From Globisporangium splendens (lineage: Eukaryota > Oomycota > Peronosporomycetes > Pythiales > Pythiaceae), in contig VFIW01000034.1 in the NCBI GenBank assembly GCA_006386115.1, positions 349,473 to 413,472 of the forward strand: a stretch of 64,000 nucleotides of DNA, written 5' to 3'. The notes beneath the pieces were generated by a model. That model did not search any database and had not been told where the DNA came from. It saw only the letters and a program-made list of their open reading frames with translations. This document shows positions 61,652-64,000 of this stretch, one piece after another. Every line of letters begins with the position of its first letter. Position 1 is the first letter of the stretch. Position numbers and translations under genes: made by a program.

Positions 61652-64000
61652 GCCCGGAAGAGAGGACTGTGGATGTTGTGGATACACAGGACTCTGGCCC
61701 CAATGTGCATGGTGCACATGCAGTTTCCACGAGGGAGAACAGTGTCAGTCAAACGTCAAGTTTGATCGTTCTCAAAGTTCATGTAGACGGTATTGCAACA
61801 CCTCTGCGTGCTTTGGTTGACACTGGTGCATCGAACAATTTTGTTCGAAATGAAGTGATCGTCAGGCATGGTGTCTTCGTGCCTGATGCGAACGAAGAGA
61901 AGACGATGGTTATACGGTTGGCCAACGGGTCAACTGTGAAGATGCCAAAGCGCGTGGTGCGCTTGGCAATGAAGTGTGAAGATTTCCGAGGTGAAGACGA
62001 GTTCATTTTACTCGACCTCGATGACAAGTTTGATCTGATTCTGGGAATGCCATGGTTGAAGCGTTTCCAACCTAGCATTGACTGGATGAAGATGAAGATC
62101 TCCGTTGACAAGTCACGCGATGTTGACTTGAGCTGTGTGACAACGGATGAAGTGGTGTGGGTTTACACATCTGTGGAAGAGATCCCAGATGACCCTCGTG
62201 ATATTGCGGTGTGCGATGGCCCCCCATGTTCACGAGCGGTACCCATCTTGAAGAAGACTACTGGAGGTGGAGCAGTCAGGCGCCAACAAAAGACTGTCTC
62301 CTTTGCCATCGACCCCATGGGTGAGGCGATGTGCGTGGAAGAAACGAATGGGAAAAGAGCCGAAGAGCCATCCCGAGAGAAGAAGAAGAAGACCAGCAAG
62401 AAGAGTGTCCCATGTGCCCCTGATCAAGGTACAAGTTACGGTGACGAAGGAAGTGTCCAAGCACAAGACATTTCAAGCGAGTTTGCGAATATCGCGGTCT
62501 ACAATGAAGATGGTGACGTGGATATAATCCGTCACGTGAAGATTGAAAATCCTCCAAGCTCTGTTGAAGATTTGGTTTCCTTGCCGTGGATGAGCAAGAA
62601 GACGCTGAAGCGTAGCCTAGCGAAAGGCGAAATTTCGCAGGTCTGCATGATCGTCGATGAAGTTGCAGACGATGTCATCAACACTGCGGAAGTGTTCGAT
62701 GAGAAGACACGGAAGGAAAGGTTTGATGAGCAGTCGTGGGACGCTCTCAAAACGAACCCCGTGTATGAACTTGTCAAGGAATATGAGGACATATTCCCTG
62801 ACAAGGTGCCGGACGAACTGCCATTCGATAGAGGCGTTCGTCATGAGATTGACATACTTCCTGGCACGAAGTATTGTATCACACGGCAGTGGCCGTTGCC
62901 AAGAGAACAAGTCGTTGCGATCGACGAGTTCTTTGCGCAACGCGCTAAGGCTGGGCATGTGCGAGAGAGCAAGTCTCCACATTGTAGCCCAACTTTCTGT
63001 GTGAAGAAGGCAACTGGTGGTTGGCGCATCGTTCACGCTTTCAACAAGCTGAACGACGCTACCATTCCAGCCCAAACTCCGGTTCCACGCAAGGATATGA
63101 TCCTTGATGGAATGGTTGGCAGTACTGTCTTCAGTGCTATCGATCTGAAAGATGGGTTCTATCAGATTCGAATGCGCGAAGATGATGTTCCACTAACTGC
63201 AGTGAGTACCCCGAGTGGTATGCTGTGGGAATGGTTAGTGATGCCACAGGGTTTGAAGAATGCTCCTGCGACTTTCAATAGGATGGTCACGAATTTACTT
63301 CGTCCATTGAGAGGGTTTGCACCGAGTTACTTTGACGATATATTCGTTCATAGTAAAACGACGGGTGAAAAGTCTGACGTTGATGCTCATCTTGACCATC
63401 TTCGCCAAGTCTTTCAGGTCATGCGTGAGAACAAGCTCTACGCTAACCTGAAGAAGTGCATATTCTTTGCACCAGAGATCCCCGTTCTCGGTTGCTTTGT
63501 GGGAAAGCACGGCGTTCGAGTTGATCCGGAGAAGGTCAAAGCTATTGACGATTGGCCTGTGCCTCAGAATGTCAAACAGCTACGACAATGGTTGGGTCTG
63601 GCCAATTACTTGCACAAGTACACGCGCAATTATGCAGCGTTGGTGCAACCCCTCACACAGCTCCTGAAGAAGGACATTGAGTGGGAGTGGTCCAGTGACC
63701 ATCAAATGGCATTTGCCGAAGTGAAGAGGAGTCTGCGAGAAGCTCCCGTGCTGGCAATTGCAAACCACGACAAGCCTTTTCATGTGGTTTGCGATGCAAG
63801 CGACTATGCCATCGGTTGCGCCTTGATGCAACACGATGATGAGGGTCATGAGCGAGTTGTGTCGTATCAGTCACGACAACTCCGACCCGCAGAACGGAAC
63901 TACCCAGTTCACGACAAAGAATTCTGGCGATGAAGTATTCTTTGGTCAAGTTCGTGGTTATCTGCTTTGGCGAGGAGCGCTTTGCGATCTACACTGACCA
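61619..64000 (+). pseudogene. pol: pol of element D, frameshifted in RNase H and cut by the window end
   Basis: The -1 frame holds protease ('LVDTGASNNFV'), the same charged linker as C, reverse transcriptase ('FSAIDLKDGFYQIRM', 'YFDDIFVHS') and the start of RNase H ('FHVVCDASDYAIGCAL'). At about 63921 one base is missing relative to C (GAATTCTGG against GAACTTCTGG), giving a stop at 63931-63933. RNase H coding continues in the shifted frame to the window end ('GEERFAIYTD'). Confidence 0.9.

Larger units (their letters stand above)
59812..64000 (+). mobile_element. LTR retrotransposon D (same family as C), + strand, incomplete at window end
   Basis: It has a 5' LTR (59812-60467), primer site, gag and the first two thirds of pol; the rest lies outside the window. 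Gag is intact and the frameshift signal is intact, but pol has a 1-bp deletion near 63921. Confidence 0.92.

Noticed and set aside
1..64000. CRISPR arrays, bacterial operons, riboswitches, rRNA or tRNA genes
   Set aside because: I saw no regularly spaced short repeats with unique spacers, no rRNA-like sequence and no complete tRNA cloverleaf by eye. The tRNA-like TGGTAGCAC stretches are primer sites.

Overview
The window is eukaryotic nuclear DNA and looks like an oomycete (Peronosporales-type) genome. It has compact, GC-rich, mostly intronless genes, short introns of about 55-110 bp where they occur, and Ty3/gypsy LTR retrotransposons packed into and between genes. I infer the lineage from gene style and protein families; I could not run a database search.

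Positions 1-28568 are conserved host genes, all on the + strand. They are a 5322-residue HECT ubiquitin ligase (575-16543), a short spliced coiled-coil gene (16683-17297), a phospholipase-B-like Ntn hydrolase (17897-19918), a three-exon dual immunophilin fusing FKBP, TPR and cyclophilin domains (20782-22359), and the largest subunit of RNA polymerase I (23094-28568).

Positions 28662-53052 hold one minus-strand host gene of unknown function. It is cut in two by a 22.5-kb nest of three LTR retrotransposons. Element A (29722-52267, +) sits in exon 3 of the host gene with a 5-bp target duplication, AGTGG. Element B (34722-51031, +) sits in the integrase of A (duplication GGTAT). Element C (35411-43054, -) sits in the gag of B (duplication GAATG). 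Taking out each element with one copy of its duplication restores the interrupted frame in every case.

Positions 53389-56995 hold a multi-exon membrane-protein gene, divergent from the split gene and carrying a frameshift. It is followed by a convergent 119-residue gene (57079-57438). From 57646 to the window end lies a second retrotransposon block: a rearranged minus-strand element E, invaded at 59811 by a plus-strand element D. Both belong to the family of C.

The most interesting signal is a long antisense ORF at the 3' end of elements C, E and B. It runs opposite to pol, overlaps the integrase tail and chromodomain, and encodes a protein with a C-terminal coiled coil. Between C and E the two strands appear to alternate in which one is conserved. 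B and D also carry clear -1 frameshift signals (slippery heptamer plus a hairpin holding the gag stop). The LTR divergences of A, B and C run opposite to their nesting order.
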